This document shows, in pieces, positions 18,296-26,881 of a stretch of 52,500 nt of DNA; positions within the stretch are counted from its first letter, which is position 1, and every line of letters starts with the position of its first letter. Made by a program: the position numbers and the translations under genes. The notes below the pieces were generated by a model. The model saw nothing but the letters and a program-made list of their open reading frames with translations, ran no database searches and had not been told where the DNA came from. This stretch comes from an uncultured Pelagibacteraceae bacterium (lineage in GTDB: Bacteria > Pseudomonadota > Alphaproteobacteria > Pelagibacterales > Pelagibacteraceae), in the NCBI GenBank assembly GCA_902623215.1, contig CACNSS010000001.1, forward strand, positions 1-52,500. The letters are read 5' to 3'.

Positions 18296-19872
18296 GTTTC
18301 TTTTATTAATTTATTAAATGAAAAATTATCATCTATTAGACCATAATTTATTTTAATTTTTTTTAAAAAATTTTGATTTTTTTTAGAGTGCCACCACATT
18401 CTTAGGTTTTTTTTCATAATAAATTTGCCAAATTCTTGGACATTATCAAATAAAATTTGATTTTGTTTTAATTCATTCGCAAAATTTAAACCAAATTTTG
18501 AAAAAAAATGATCTTCTCGCCTAACAATAATAACAAAAGGTTTATTTATTTGTAATAATTCAAATATCATAGTTGAGAAATAATTAAAAATTACCAGCTC
18601 AGACTTTAAAACATCACTAAAATCTTTTACAAAATATGATTTTTTAATTTTACATGTTTTTGAAATTTCTTGTTGAGGGATAATATTACTGTTTTCTTTT
18701 TCATAATGAAGTTTAATGGAAAAACTTTTTTCATTTAAATTTTTAAAAAATTGAACTATTTCTTTCAAATCTTTTATTGGCGAATTGATCTTAAAAAAAT
18801 TTATATAAAATTTTCTTACTGGTTCCAAAATAATACAATAATTATATTCTGAAATTTCATGATTAATAAAATTCTTTTTAAATTTATTTAATCTCGTAGA
18901 TGGGAAATATATTTCCTTTTTAGATGCTTTTTTTTTGCCCCAAACTAAAATTTTATTCGAAATTCTATTTTCTAAAAGATCATGGAAATTTTTTTTGTAT
19001 AGTCTCATATTTCCACCATGCTGAATAATATTTAGATTTTTTTTTTTTGATAAAAAACAATTTATTTTGAAAAATTCATCATTTACATAAGAACTCTCTG
19101 TTAGATAATAATTAGATCTAGGAAAATTTAAATATATGTAATTTTTAATAATAGAGAAATTTTCAAGGTAACTTGATGGCATTGTGTGCATCAAAAGATC
19201 AAACAGTTTTTTTTCTACAAAATTTTTTTTCATTAATTTAGAAAAGAAGACTTTTCTTGTTTTTGAGTTTTCAATTTTTATTGAGCTTTTTACTAAATCC
19301 TTTGAATATAAAGGAAGAAATTTAAATAAATTGAATAAAATTATTTTGACTGTATCTATTTTTGAAATCTTGAGACTATTAAATATTATTGTTTTATCAC
19401 TTGAAATTTTTTTAGTAAAAAGGTTTAAATATTTTTTTAAAAATGAATTTTCATTTATTTTCGTGATTTTTTTGTAATAGATATCAGATGAATCAATATC
19501 ATGTTTAAAAAAATGATTTATATAGAACTCATATTTTGAAATTAAAGTATAAAAATCATTAAAATCTGTAGGTGCTATATAGCTTGATTTATTTTTATTA
19601 AACTTTTTTTTTAAGAAATATTTTTTTGAACTGAAATCATTATAAAAAAAAAAAATATTTGAAATATAAAAAAGCCAGGGGCCAATTATTATTTCCCAGT
19701 CCTTTTCATTACATTTTAACCTATGAAACTCGTTCAGCTGAATTTTAAAACTTTTAAGAAGACTTTGATATAATGAAATAAATTTTTTATTATGCTGTTT
19801 TCTTAATCTTAATTGATTTTTTTTTAAGTATTTATAAAAAATTAAATATTTATTTTCTTTAACTAGCTTCAT
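18289..19872 (-). CDS. Putative transferase, LIC12162-like (surface carbohydrate)
   Basis: 527 residues. The N-terminal region has a KDWEIIIGPWLFYISN block, the middle has IIQHGGNMRLYK followed by ILVWGKKK, and the C terminus has LVIFNYFSTMIFELLQINKPFVII. This order (GPWL, HGG, STxxxE) matches what I recall of the LIC12162-type putative transferase family of Leptospira surface-carbohydrate clusters, a GT-B-like arrangement. Acceptor and donor are unknown. It follows the WbpA-like dehydrogenase directly, with no gap, and precedes the TIGR04372-like gene. Confidence 0.6.
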   Translation of the reverse strand: MKLVKENKYLIFYKYLKKNQLRLRKQHNKKFISLYQSLLKSFKIQLNEFHRLKCNEKDWEIIIGPWLFYISNIFFFYNDFSSKKYFLKKKFNKNKSSYIAPTDFNDFYTLISKYEFYINHFFKHDIDSSDIYYKKITKINENSFLKKYLNLFTKKISSDKTIIFNSLKISKIDTVKIILFNLFKFLPLYSKDLVKSSIKIENSKTRKVFFSKLMKKNFVEKKLFDLLMHTMPSSYLENFSIIKNYIYLNFPRSNYYLTESSYVNDEFFKINCFLSKKKNLNIIQHGGNMRLYKKNFHDLLENRISNKILVWGKKKASKKEIYFPSTRLNKFKKNFINHEISEYNYCIILEPVRKFYINFFKINSPIKDLKEIVQFFKNLNEKSFSIKLHYEKENSNIIPQQEISKTCKIKKSYFVKDFSDVLKSELVIFNYFSTMIFELLQINKPFVIIVRREDHFFSKFGLNFANELKQNQILFDNVQEFGKFIMKKNLRMWWHSKKNQNFLKKIKINYGLIDDNFSFNKLIKETC

Positions 19873-21171
19873 TTATACTTGAATTATTTTTGGATTCTTT
19901 GAAAACGCAAATTTTCCTCTACAATCTAATATTAAATTTGAATTTTTAAGAATTTTTTTATAATCGAACCAATCATGATCAGTAACAAGTAAAGAAATAG
20001 AGTAGGATTTTAAATTTTTATAATTAATCTTTTTTGCTTTATAAATTGACTTAATATTCCTTGTTTGTATAATTTTAATATAAGGATCCATAAAATCAAA
20101 TTTAATATTATATTTAATTAAAAGTTGAATAATTTTTAAAGCTGGAGACTCTCTTAAGTCATCGACATTTTTTTTATAAGCAACGCCTAAAATTAAGATT
20201 TTTTTATTTTTAAAATCTTTTATTCTATGTCTCAAAGTTTTTACTATACTTATTGGGATTTCATTATTGACCTTACCAGATAATTTTATAAACTTTGTAT
20301 TAAAATTATATCTTTTCGCAAGCCAAGTCAGATAGAATGGATCAATTGGAATACAGTGTCCTCCATAACCTGGTCCAGGATAAAAAGCTTGGAATCCGAA
20401 AGGTTTAGTTTTTGCAGCTTTTATTATTTCAAATATATTTAAATTCATTTTTAAAGTTAATTTCTTTATTTCATTGATCATTCCAATGTTTACTGATCTG
20501 TAAATATTTTCTAATAATTTTGTAAACTCAGCGATTTCAAGAGACGAGACCTCTACTATTTTTATTTTTAATAAACTATAAATTTTGGATCCAATTTTTC
20601 TACATTTAGTTGTATAACCTCCCAATACTTTTGGGACTTTAGTAATTGGAAATAGTTTGTTCCCTGGATCCTCTCTTTCAGGAGAATAAATCAAAAAAAA
20701 ATCTTTTCCGACCTTAAATTTACTTAAATATGGGAGCAATATTTCTTTTGAGGTTCCAGGGTAAGTTGTGCTCTCGAGAGAAATGGCTTGTCCCTTTTTT
20801 AAATAAGGTGCAATTGTTTTCATTGAGTTTTTAATAAATTTCATCTCTGGAGATAAGTTTTTTTTTAGTGGCGTCGGTAAGCAAATTACAATTACATCAA
20901 CTCTATTAATATTTTTAAATGCATTAAATGCTTCAAAACCATTTTTTCTCATTTTTTGAATAACAGTATTGCTATAATAATTTAGGTAACTTTTGCCAGA
21001 TTTTAATTTTAGAATTTTTTTTCTATCAAGGTCAAATCCCATAACTTTAATTTTTTTTTCTGAGAAAGCTTTAGCTAAAGGTAAACCTACATAACCAAGG
21101 CCAACTATACCAACGATAATTTTTTTTGATTTTATTTTTTTAATAAAATTTTTTATGTAATTTGTAACCAT
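19873..21171 (-). CDS. wbpA: UDP-N-acetyl-D-glucosamine 6-dehydrogenase (WbpA-like)
   Basis: 432 residues. It has N-terminal GIVGLGYVGLPLA (NAD binding, GxGxxG at 24-29), YSPEREDPGN (162-171), and the catalytic Cys273 in GYGGHCIPIDP. The last two motifs in this form mark the UDP-GlcNAc/UDP-ManNAc dehydrogenase branch rather than UDP-glucose dehydrogenase. The product, UDP-GlcNAcA, is the substrate needed by the WbpB/WbpE-like pair at 3435-5576, so this gene probably feeds that pathway although it lies 14 kb away. It abuts the fused GT2 gene upstream. Confidence 0.87.
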   Translation of the reverse strand: MVTNYIKNFIKKIKSKKIIVGIVGLGYVGLPLAKAFSEKKIKVMGFDLDRKKILKLKSGKSYLNYYSNTVIQKMRKNGFEAFNAFKNINRVDVIVICLPTPLKKNLSPEMKFIKNSMKTIAPYLKKGQAISLESTTYPGTSKEILLPYLSKFKVGKDFFLIYSPEREDPGNKLFPITKVPKVLGGYTTKCRKIGSKIYSLLKIKIVEVSSLEIAEFTKLLENIYRSVNIGMINEIKKLTLKMNLNIFEIIKAAKTKPFGFQAFYPGPGYGGHCIPIDPFYLTWLAKRYNFNTKFIKLSGKVNNEIPISIVKTLRHRIKDFKNKKILILGVAYKKNVDDLRESPALKIIQLLIKYNIKFDFMDPYIKIIQTRNIKSIYKAKKINYKNLKSYSISLLVTDHDWFDYKKILKNSNLILDCRGKFAFSKNPKIIQV

Positions 21172-22530
21172 TTAATTTTGAAGTAAATTAATAATGTTGT
21201 TTTCACTTGTTTCGACAAATCCACTTTTTGAATTAAAAAAATTTTTTTTATAAACAAGATATGACCAAAAAGCCAATGTAGTTTCATCAAAATTATAAAC
21301 TATCTCATTTTTATATTCTAAATCTGAGAATCTTCCTGCGTTTAAGATCTTTAATTTGTTATTTTTTAGCATAAATGATGGATTTCTTTGTTTTGTGACT
21401 GAAAAAACTATTTCGTTTTTACCTAATATTAACTCTTCCTTTAACCTGTCCAGCTGATATTTATCTTTAGTGATAGTGTGAAAATTTTTAATATATACTA
21501 TATCAGATCTAAAATTATATTTATTAACAAACTTTTCATATACAAATTTTATAGATTGTTGAAATGATGAAATAGAATAATCATATCTCTTTGGTCTTAA
21601 CATAAAATAAATTTTAGAATTAAATTGTTTTTTATATTTTTTTTTTACGTATTTCTTAATAGATATATCGCTGGAACTGATAATGAGTTTATCTAATGAT
21701 TTATTTTGCATCACCAAATCAATATTAATATCTAAAATTCTTTTTTGCTTATATTTTTTAAAAGCAACATTTTTCTGATGTTTATAATTATTTTTTATAG
21801 GTATAATACATATACTTGTTCGACCATGATCACCAATTTTTGATTTAAAAAAATTTTTTACTATTTTGCTTCTGTCATTTAGAATATTTTTATTTCTAGT
21901 TAGAGACTCTGTATGCTGTCGATAAAAAAATATTGAACTTGTAATAGAAACAATCTTATATTTATCTCTGATTTTATACCAGGCCTCCCAACCATCTTGA
22001 GATTTTATATCAACAGAGTAGCCACCCATCTCTTTTAAAGCTCTGTTTTTAAATAATGTGCAAGCTCCATGTGGAGGAAGAAGATTGATGTTTTGACTCG
22101 GATTTTTTTCTTCCCCAATTATATCATTATTGTTATTTACATAATAATAACCTCCATATACGGCTCCAATCTTTGGATTAGAATTTGCTTTAGTGACTAA
22201 ATTCAATATTGCATTTTCATCTAGCCAATCATCTCCATCTAACCTTAATATATATTCTCCATTACAATTTTTTATGACTTCATTGGCAATTTTTTGAAGT
22301 CCTTTGGTCTTTTTGTTTTCAAAAAATTTAATTTTCTTTTTATTATTTATAGTTTTGCTAATTATACTTGATGTTTTATCTAACGAATTGTCATCAATAA
22401 TATACAATTCCAAATTATTATAGGTCTGACATAAAGCACTTTTAATACATTTGGCAATATATTTTTCGTGATTTTTTGACACTATATATAGTGTCACTAA
22501 TGGCCAGTTTTTAAAAAAGTTTTTTTTCAT
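21172..22530 (-). CDS. Glycosyltransferase family 2 fused to a degenerate NeuA-like cytidylyltransferase domain
   Basis: 452 residues. Residues 10 to about 225 are a GT2: VTLYIVSKNHEKYI, IDDNSLDKT, RLDGDDWLDE (DxD) and a MGGYS...DGWEAW block. Residues about 238-452 have the layout of an acylneuraminate cytidylyltransferase (ICIIPIK start, LIISSSDISI, FMLRPKRYD, a later VFSVTKQRNPS), but the basic RxGSKxxxxKN nucleotide loop is missing. The tail is therefore probably inactive or has another role. The gene overlaps the SpsF-like cytidylyltransferase by 20 bp, which supports a nonulosonate link. A 20-bp perfect palindrome lies in its 5' end (22477-22496). Confidence 0.72.
   Translation of the reverse strand: MKKNFFKNWPLVTLYIVSKNHEKYIAKCIKSALCQTYNNLELYIIDDNSLDKTSSIISKTINNKKKIKFFENKKTKGLQKIANEVIKNCNGEYILRLDGDDWLDENAILNLVTKANSNPKIGAVYGGYYYVNNNNDIIGEEKNPSQNINLLPPHGACTLFKNRALKEMGGYSVDIKSQDGWEAWYKIRDKYKIVSITSSIFFYRQHTESLTRNKNILNDRSKIVKNFFKSKIGDHGRTSICIIPIKNNYKHQKNVAFKKYKQKRILDINIDLVMQNKSLDKLIISSSDISIKKYVKKKYKKQFNSKIYFMLRPKRYDYSISSFQQSIKFVYEKFVNKYNFRSDIVYIKNFHTITKDKYQLDRLKEELILGKNEIVFSVTKQRNPSFMLKNNKLKILNAGRFSDLEYKNEIVYNFDETTLAFWSYLVYKKNFFNSKSGFVETSENNIINLLQN
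22477..22496. repeat. Perfect 20-bp palindrome
   Basis: TGACACTATATATAGTGTCA is its own reverse complement. It lies inside the GT2 fusion gene, about 34-53 nt downstream of its start codon, coding V-T-L-Y-I-V-S. It contains G/C pairs, so it is not just an A/T tract. It could form an mRNA hairpin or a protein-binding site, or be a codon coincidence. Confidence 0.6.
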
Positions 22531-23233
22531 ACCACGTAGAAGTCTCTTTAATAATTTCTCTAATATTGTTTTTTATGTTTATTTTTTTACAAACATATCT
22601 TGAACGTTTTAAATCTTCTAAGTTATCTATTGTATATTTAAAACCTTTATAAAAATAATCTGGAGATTTTAAATATAATATTCTAAATTTTCTATAATTA
22701 TTATAAAATGATTTAGTAATATGTTCTTTACTTATAATTTTTTCTTTTCTGTTGTGATATATGTCTTTTAAAGATTTACATGATACAATTTCAATGGTTA
22801 AACCAGGATCAATTTTTTTACCATTATTGTATAAATTTGTTAAAATATCGTGTTTCTTAATATCTTTCTTATATTTTAACAAATAATTACTTATTTCTTT
22901 GTGATCAAAAAAAACTCTGTCAGCACAAATTCTAACAAAATAATCAATATCAAATTTATTTATACATTTAATTGTTCGGTCTAAAACATTATTTTCACTT
23001 CCTCTAAAAGTAAAAATATTTTTTTTTTTGGCTATTTTTATAATACCATCATCATTTTTATTAACTGTTGTCGCGACTATGATTTTTTGGATACCTTTAA
23101 TTTTTTTTGTAGTCATTATTACTCTTTCAAGTAAGCTCAGTTTTTCAATTTGTATAAATGGTTTATTTTTTAATCTTTTTGAGTTTGACCTACAATAAAT
23201 AATAGCTGAAATATTTAATTTTTTTTTAATCAA
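22511..23233 (-). CDS. SpsF/NeuA-type cytidylyltransferase
   Basis: 240 residues. The N terminus ISAIIYCRSNSKRLKNKPF is the CMP-sugar synthetase nucleotide loop (Ser-Lys-Arg-Leu-x-x-Lys); RGSENNVLDR matches the SpsF block GDELDVLDR, and FVRICADRVFFD the active-site Asp region. The end reads as a normal SpsF tail. It would activate a nonulosonic acid or a related acid sugar with CTP. The start appears to be TTG (23233), since no ATG lies near; no Shine-Dalgarno is visible. A second, better conserved NeuA lies at 34344-35033. Confidence 0.75.
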   Translation of the reverse strand: MIKKKLNISAIIYCRSNSKRLKNKPFIQIEKLSLLERVIMTTKKIKGIQKIIVATTVNKNDDGIIKIAKKKNIFTFRGSENNVLDRTIKCINKFDIDYFVRICADRVFFDHKEISNYLLKYKKDIKKHDILTNLYNNGKKIDPGLTIEIVSCKSLKDIYHNRKEKIISKEHITKSFYNNYRKFRILYLKSPDYFYKGFKYTIDNLEDLKRSRYVCKKINIKNNIREIIKETSTWYEKKLF

Positions 23234-23354
23234 ATTTATAAATAAATAAAGTTTTTGTCTTTATTTTAATTATTATTTTAAAATTTATAATCTTATGGAT
23301 TTTTTGTAATAACATATTATGAAAAATAAATATTTTTTTAAGAATATATTATTA
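23234..23354. other. 121-bp intergenic gap between the NeuB-like and SpsF-like genes
   Basis: This same-strand gap is long for the region. It holds a 7-bp stem with a 7-nt loop (AATAAAG at 23245-23251, CTTTATT at 23259-23265), all A/T except one pair. It may contain a promoter for the SpsF-like gene, but no clear -35/-10 pair was found. Confidence 0.25.
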
Positions 23355-24155
23355 TCATTTTTGCCACCTTCCTCTATAATTTTTATAAACATCTATTTCT
23401 ACATCTTGCAGACCATAATCTGTCTCTTTTTTTTCTTTAATCATTTTCAATTTTTTTTCATAATCACAAATTATCTTTAATTCATGTGGTAAAATTGCAA
23501 ACTTATTATCTCTTCCATCTAGTGATTTATCTATAGTAAAATGTTTTTCAATAACAGTAGCACCATGAGATAAAGCAAAAATCGCATCTTCGACCCCTTC
23601 GGCGTGTCCAGAGTAACCTACTTTATTGAAATTTCTTTTAATATAATAAAATTTTTCAAAATTTAAGTTTTTATAATCTAGTGGATAAGAACTTACACAA
23701 TGCAAAAGTGTTAAATTTTTAAAATTTTTTAATTTAATTAAGTTATCTAATTCCACCCGCTTCAATGCTCCAGTTGAAACTATTACATTATCAAAATCTT
23801 TTAAACTTTTTTTTATCAAATCAAGATCATAAGCCTCTACAGATGGGATTTTTATAAATTTCCTTGAAACACTTTTTAATAATTCGTACCCCTTGCTATT
23901 GAAAACAGAGGCAAAACAAATTAAATTTTTACTATTACAGTAATTGTATAATTCTCTATATTTTTTCTCATCTAAATAGGCCCTATTATAAATCTCTCTT
24001 CTACCATCTTGATCCCAAGCACCTTCTACAAGATTTTTTGGATCCCAGATTTGAAATTTTACACACTTGCAGCCTGATTCGGATGCTTTATCGATCATTT
24101 TTTTTGCAAGCTTTAAATCGCCCAAAAAGTTCCAACCAATTTCAGCAATAATCAT
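23355..24155 (-). CDS. neuB: NeuB-family nonulosonic acid synthase lacking the SAF domain
   Basis: 266 residues. The TIM-barrel motifs are present: IIAEIGWNFLGD at the start, CVKFQIW, IPSVEAYDL, VSTGALKRVE, LLHCVSSYPL, GYSGHAEGVE and VIEKHFTIDKSLDGRDNKF. These bind phosphoenolpyruvate, metal and the hexosamine substrate. The usual C-terminal antifreeze-like SAF domain (about 80 residues) is absent; the protein ends YKNYRGRWQK soon after the barrel. It would condense PEP with an N-acylmannosamine-like sugar. Its 5' end is divergent from the DUF4910-like gene. Confidence 0.82.
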   Translation of the reverse strand: MIIAEIGWNFLGDLKLAKKMIDKASESGCKCVKFQIWDPKNLVEGAWDQDGRREIYNRAYLDEKKYRELYNYCNSKNLICFASVFNSKGYELLKSVSRKFIKIPSVEAYDLDLIKKSLKDFDNVIVSTGALKRVELDNLIKLKNFKNLTLLHCVSSYPLDYKNLNFEKFYYIKRNFNKVGYSGHAEGVEDAIFALSHGATVIEKHFTIDKSLDGRDNKFAILPHELKIICDYEKKLKMIKEKKETDYGLQDVEIDVYKNYRGRWQK

Positions 24156-24274
24156 AAGTGTGTGATATCTTAATTTAAAAATATTTGTTTATAATAATTT
24201 AATATTTATCTTATTAAGTAATATGTTAACTAATATCAAGTATAATTAAAAATTAGTATTGTTGATCTAAAATT
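24156..24274. promoter_or_regulatory. Divergent promoter region (neuB-like / DUF4910-like)
   Basis: This 119-bp gap must serve two divergent genes. A TATAAT hexamer at 24241-24246 is suitably placed for the plus-strand gene (ATG at 24275). No convincing -35 box lies 16-18 bp upstream of it, and none was found for the minus-strand side. Confidence 0.3.
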
Positions 24275-25546
24275 ATGATTAAATTGTTGAAAAAACTTTT
24301 TCCCATAAACAGAAGTTTAACAGGCAAAGGAACAGAATTAACACTAAGACTTTTGAAAAAAAAAATTCCATCGTTAAGAATAAAGAAGGTAAAGAGTGGA
24401 AAAAAAGTCTTTGATTGGATAATTCCAAAGGAATGGAATGTGTCAGAAGCTTTTATAAAATATCAAAATAAAAAAATTATCGATTTTAAAAAAAATAATT
24501 TACACTTGGTGGGATATTCCTATCCTATTCACAAGAAATTATCCTTTACAAAGTTAAAAAAAAAACTTCATTTTTTAAGATCACAACCCAGTGCGATACC
24601 TTATGTAACATCTTATTACCAAAAAAATTGGGGTTTTTGTTTAAGTTATAATAATTTTAAAAGACTTAATAAGAAAGGTCTTTACGAAGTAAAAATTAAT
24701 TCGAAACTTTCAAAAGGCTATCTAAATTACGGTGAATTAATAAAAAAAGGTAAATCAAAAAAAGAAATTATATTGACGACTTATATATGCCATCCCTCAA
24801 TGGCTAATAACGAATTATCTGGACCGTGTGTTTTAACATATCTATCCAAATGGTTGATAAGAAGAAAAACTAAATACACTTATAGAATAATATTTGCTCC
24901 AGAAACTATAGGTGCCATAAATTATATACATTCTAACATTAAAAAGTTAAAAAAAGTATTTGCAGGTCTTAACTTTACTTGTTTAGGTGGTAAAGACATA
25001 TTTACTTTTTTGCCATCGAAATTTGAGAATTCATACATTGATCAATTAATCTTAAATACTCTAAAAAAAAATAATATAAATTATAAATTATCCAATTGGT
25101 TGAATAGAGGTAGTGATGAGCGACAATATTGTTGGCCAAAAATTAATATACCAATGGCATCGATTATGAAGTCAAAATATCATGATTATAAAGAATACCA
25201 TACATCATTGGATAATTTAATATTCGTCAAAGATAAGAATTTATATAAATCTCTTAATATTTATAAAAAAATAATTTTAGAAATTGAAAAAGATATGTTT
25301 CCAATAACAAATACAATTTGTGAACCCAATCTTGGAAAAAGAAAATTGTATGAAACATTAAGTAAAAAAAAATTTAGACACCAAAGGTCTAAAACCTTAT
25401 TAAGTATTCTATCCTATTCAGATGGTAAAAACGGGATTTTTAATATTTCTAAAAAAGTTAAAATAGAAACAGAAAAATTTAATTCTTATATAAAGATTTT
25501 AGAAAAAAATAATCTAATTAAATTATCCGATACTATAAACTTTTAA
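24275..25546 (+). CDS. DUF4910/aminopeptidase-like protein (M28-like fold) of polysaccharide cluster
   Basis: 423 residues. It begins with the FPINRSLTGKG block shared by DUF2172/DUF4910 proteins, then DWIIPKEWNV and YSYPIHKKLSF. The peptidase-like core has TYICHPSMANNELSGP, IIFAPETIGAI, NRGSDERQYCWP and YKEYHTSLDN, whose His, Asp/Glu and final His match the zinc ligands of M28-type aminopeptidases. A winged-helix-like tail follows (about 350-423). Members occur in sugar clusters, where the substrate is unknown to me; amide hydrolysis on an amino sugar is one possibility. It overlaps the convergent gene by 24 bp. Confidence 0.72.
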   Translation: MIKLLKKLFPINRSLTGKGTELTLRLLKKKIPSLRIKKVKSGKKVFDWIIPKEWNVSEAFIKYQNKKIIDFKKNNLHLVGYSYPIHKKLSFTKLKKKLHFLRSQPSAIPYVTSYYQKNWGFCLSYNNFKRLNKKGLYEVKINSKLSKGYLNYGELIKKGKSKKEIILTTYICHPSMANNELSGPCVLTYLSKWLIRRKTKYTYRIIFAPETIGAINYIHSNIKKLKKVFAGLNFTCLGGKDIFTFLPSKFENSYIDQLILNTLKKNNINYKLSNWLNRGSDERQYCWPKINIPMASIMKSKYHDYKEYHTSLDNLIFVKDKNLYKSLNIYKKIILEIEKDMFPITNTICEPNLGKRKLYETLSKKKFRHQRSKTLLSILSYSDGKNGIFNISKKVKIETEKFNSYIKILEKNNLIKLSDTINF

Positions 25547-26881
25547 AATTTTATTAGTTAAAATTTTAAAACTTACGTTTTTAAACTTACTATCAAATCT
25601 CTGAAAATCAGCTAAATCTTTTTTGATAAACTCATGTTTAAAATCTGGAAATTTCGTGAATTTTATAATTTGTCTTTTATTCAAAATTTTTTTAATTTTT
25701 CTAAAATAATTTATAAATAATGCGTAAGTTTCTAATTTATTAAAAGAATTATAATTCTTAATATCTTTATTGAAATTAATTTTACAAAAATGGTCAACAA
25801 TATTTTCAAAACTAAGTTTTTTATCAATAATCAGATCAATTCTATAATCAAACTCATTTTTCTCAATTTTATATGTATGTTTAAAATTGTCTCTAATCAA
25901 ATTCAAAACTTCCTCATTTTTTGAAGCTTTTATACCTAAAGAATTCACAAACTCAGAATCAAAATTATCTTCATAAATAGTTGGAACAAATGAAATTACT
26001 TTTTTTTTGTTAACAAAAGCCTCAATTGCAGAAGTGCAACCTGATTGGATTAAACATTCTGAGAAATTAATGAATTCAGATAAGGTTTCATCCTTAATTA
26101 TTTTAATATTTGTTGATTTTGTTCTTTTTAACAATTTATTCCAGGTTTCAATATCCTCGTTTGGGTGTGGTCTCACAACTATGTCATGTCCAATTAAATT
26201 TTCCGATAAATAGATTATCAATTTAATAAAAAAAGGGATCTGTTCTAAATTCTGTCTAAATTTTTGAAAAAAATTTTTCTCCTTATATAACAAAAACTCT
26301 TCTTTCTCAGAGTCTGGATTAATTCTAATATCATACTGTGAAGCCAAACTTCTAAAACTTATTGGGTATTGAATGCTGGAGGATATAAGAATAAAATTCC
26401 TTAGATTTTTCTTTTTAAGAAAAGAACTTTTTTTTTCATAGAAATTCTGACTACATAAATCAAATCTTGGAGAGCCGGTTCTGTAAAAAATTTTTTTTTC
26501 AAATTTTTTGTTTAAAACTTCAAAATCACGTCGACCAAAGCAAAAAAACTTTTCTATATAATTTAAAGACTCACTAGAAGAAAACCTTCTTTTAATAAAT
26601 TCATAATAATCATCATACATTATACCCGCTTCTTCATCTTGAGTAGTAATTAAACAACCTAATGATTTAAGTTTTTTGTAAAATTCAATGTTAAACTTAG
26701 AGCAATTAGCATCTTTAAGATGATAAATTCCTGGTAAAAGTTTATTTTGGTTTAACAAATTTAAAGTTTCTTGTCTGGATAATAAAAAAACAGTAAATCC
26801 TTTTAGTGCTGCTTCAGCAGCTAATAATAAACGTGCTTTAAATTCTCTAGTATAAACTTCTACCTCAAGATAAAGAATCAT
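25523..26881 (-). CDS. Surface carbohydrate biosynthesis protein (surf_polysacc/TIGR04396-like putative transferase)
   Basis: 452 residues. The N terminus LYLEVEVYTREFKARLLLA with LPGIYHLKDAN downstream resembles the family signature. The C-terminal half has VVRPHPNEDIETW and CLIQSGCTSAIEAFVNKKKVISFVP, the donor-binding pattern of CDP-glycerol- or sialyltransferase-like GT-B folds. It probably transfers a sugar or polyol phosphate; the exact reaction is unknown. It overlaps the AAC(3)-like gene by 17 bp and converges on the DUF4910-like gene. Confidence 0.65.
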   Translation of the reverse strand: MILYLEVEVYTREFKARLLLAAEAALKGFTVFLLSRQETLNLLNQNKLLPGIYHLKDANCSKFNIEFYKKLKSLGCLITTQDEEAGIMYDDYYEFIKRRFSSSESLNYIEKFFCFGRRDFEVLNKKFEKKIFYRTGSPRFDLCSQNFYEKKSSFLKKKNLRNFILISSSIQYPISFRSLASQYDIRINPDSEKEEFLLYKEKNFFQKFRQNLEQIPFFIKLIIYLSENLIGHDIVVRPHPNEDIETWNKLLKRTKSTNIKIIKDETLSEFINFSECLIQSGCTSAIEAFVNKKKVISFVPTIYEDNFDSEFVNSLGIKASKNEEVLNLIRDNFKHTYKIEKNEFDYRIDLIIDKKLSFENIVDHFCKINFNKDIKNYNSFNKLETYALFINYFRKIKKILNKRQIIKFTKFPDFKHEFIKKDLADFQRFDSKFKNVSFKILTNKILKVYSIG

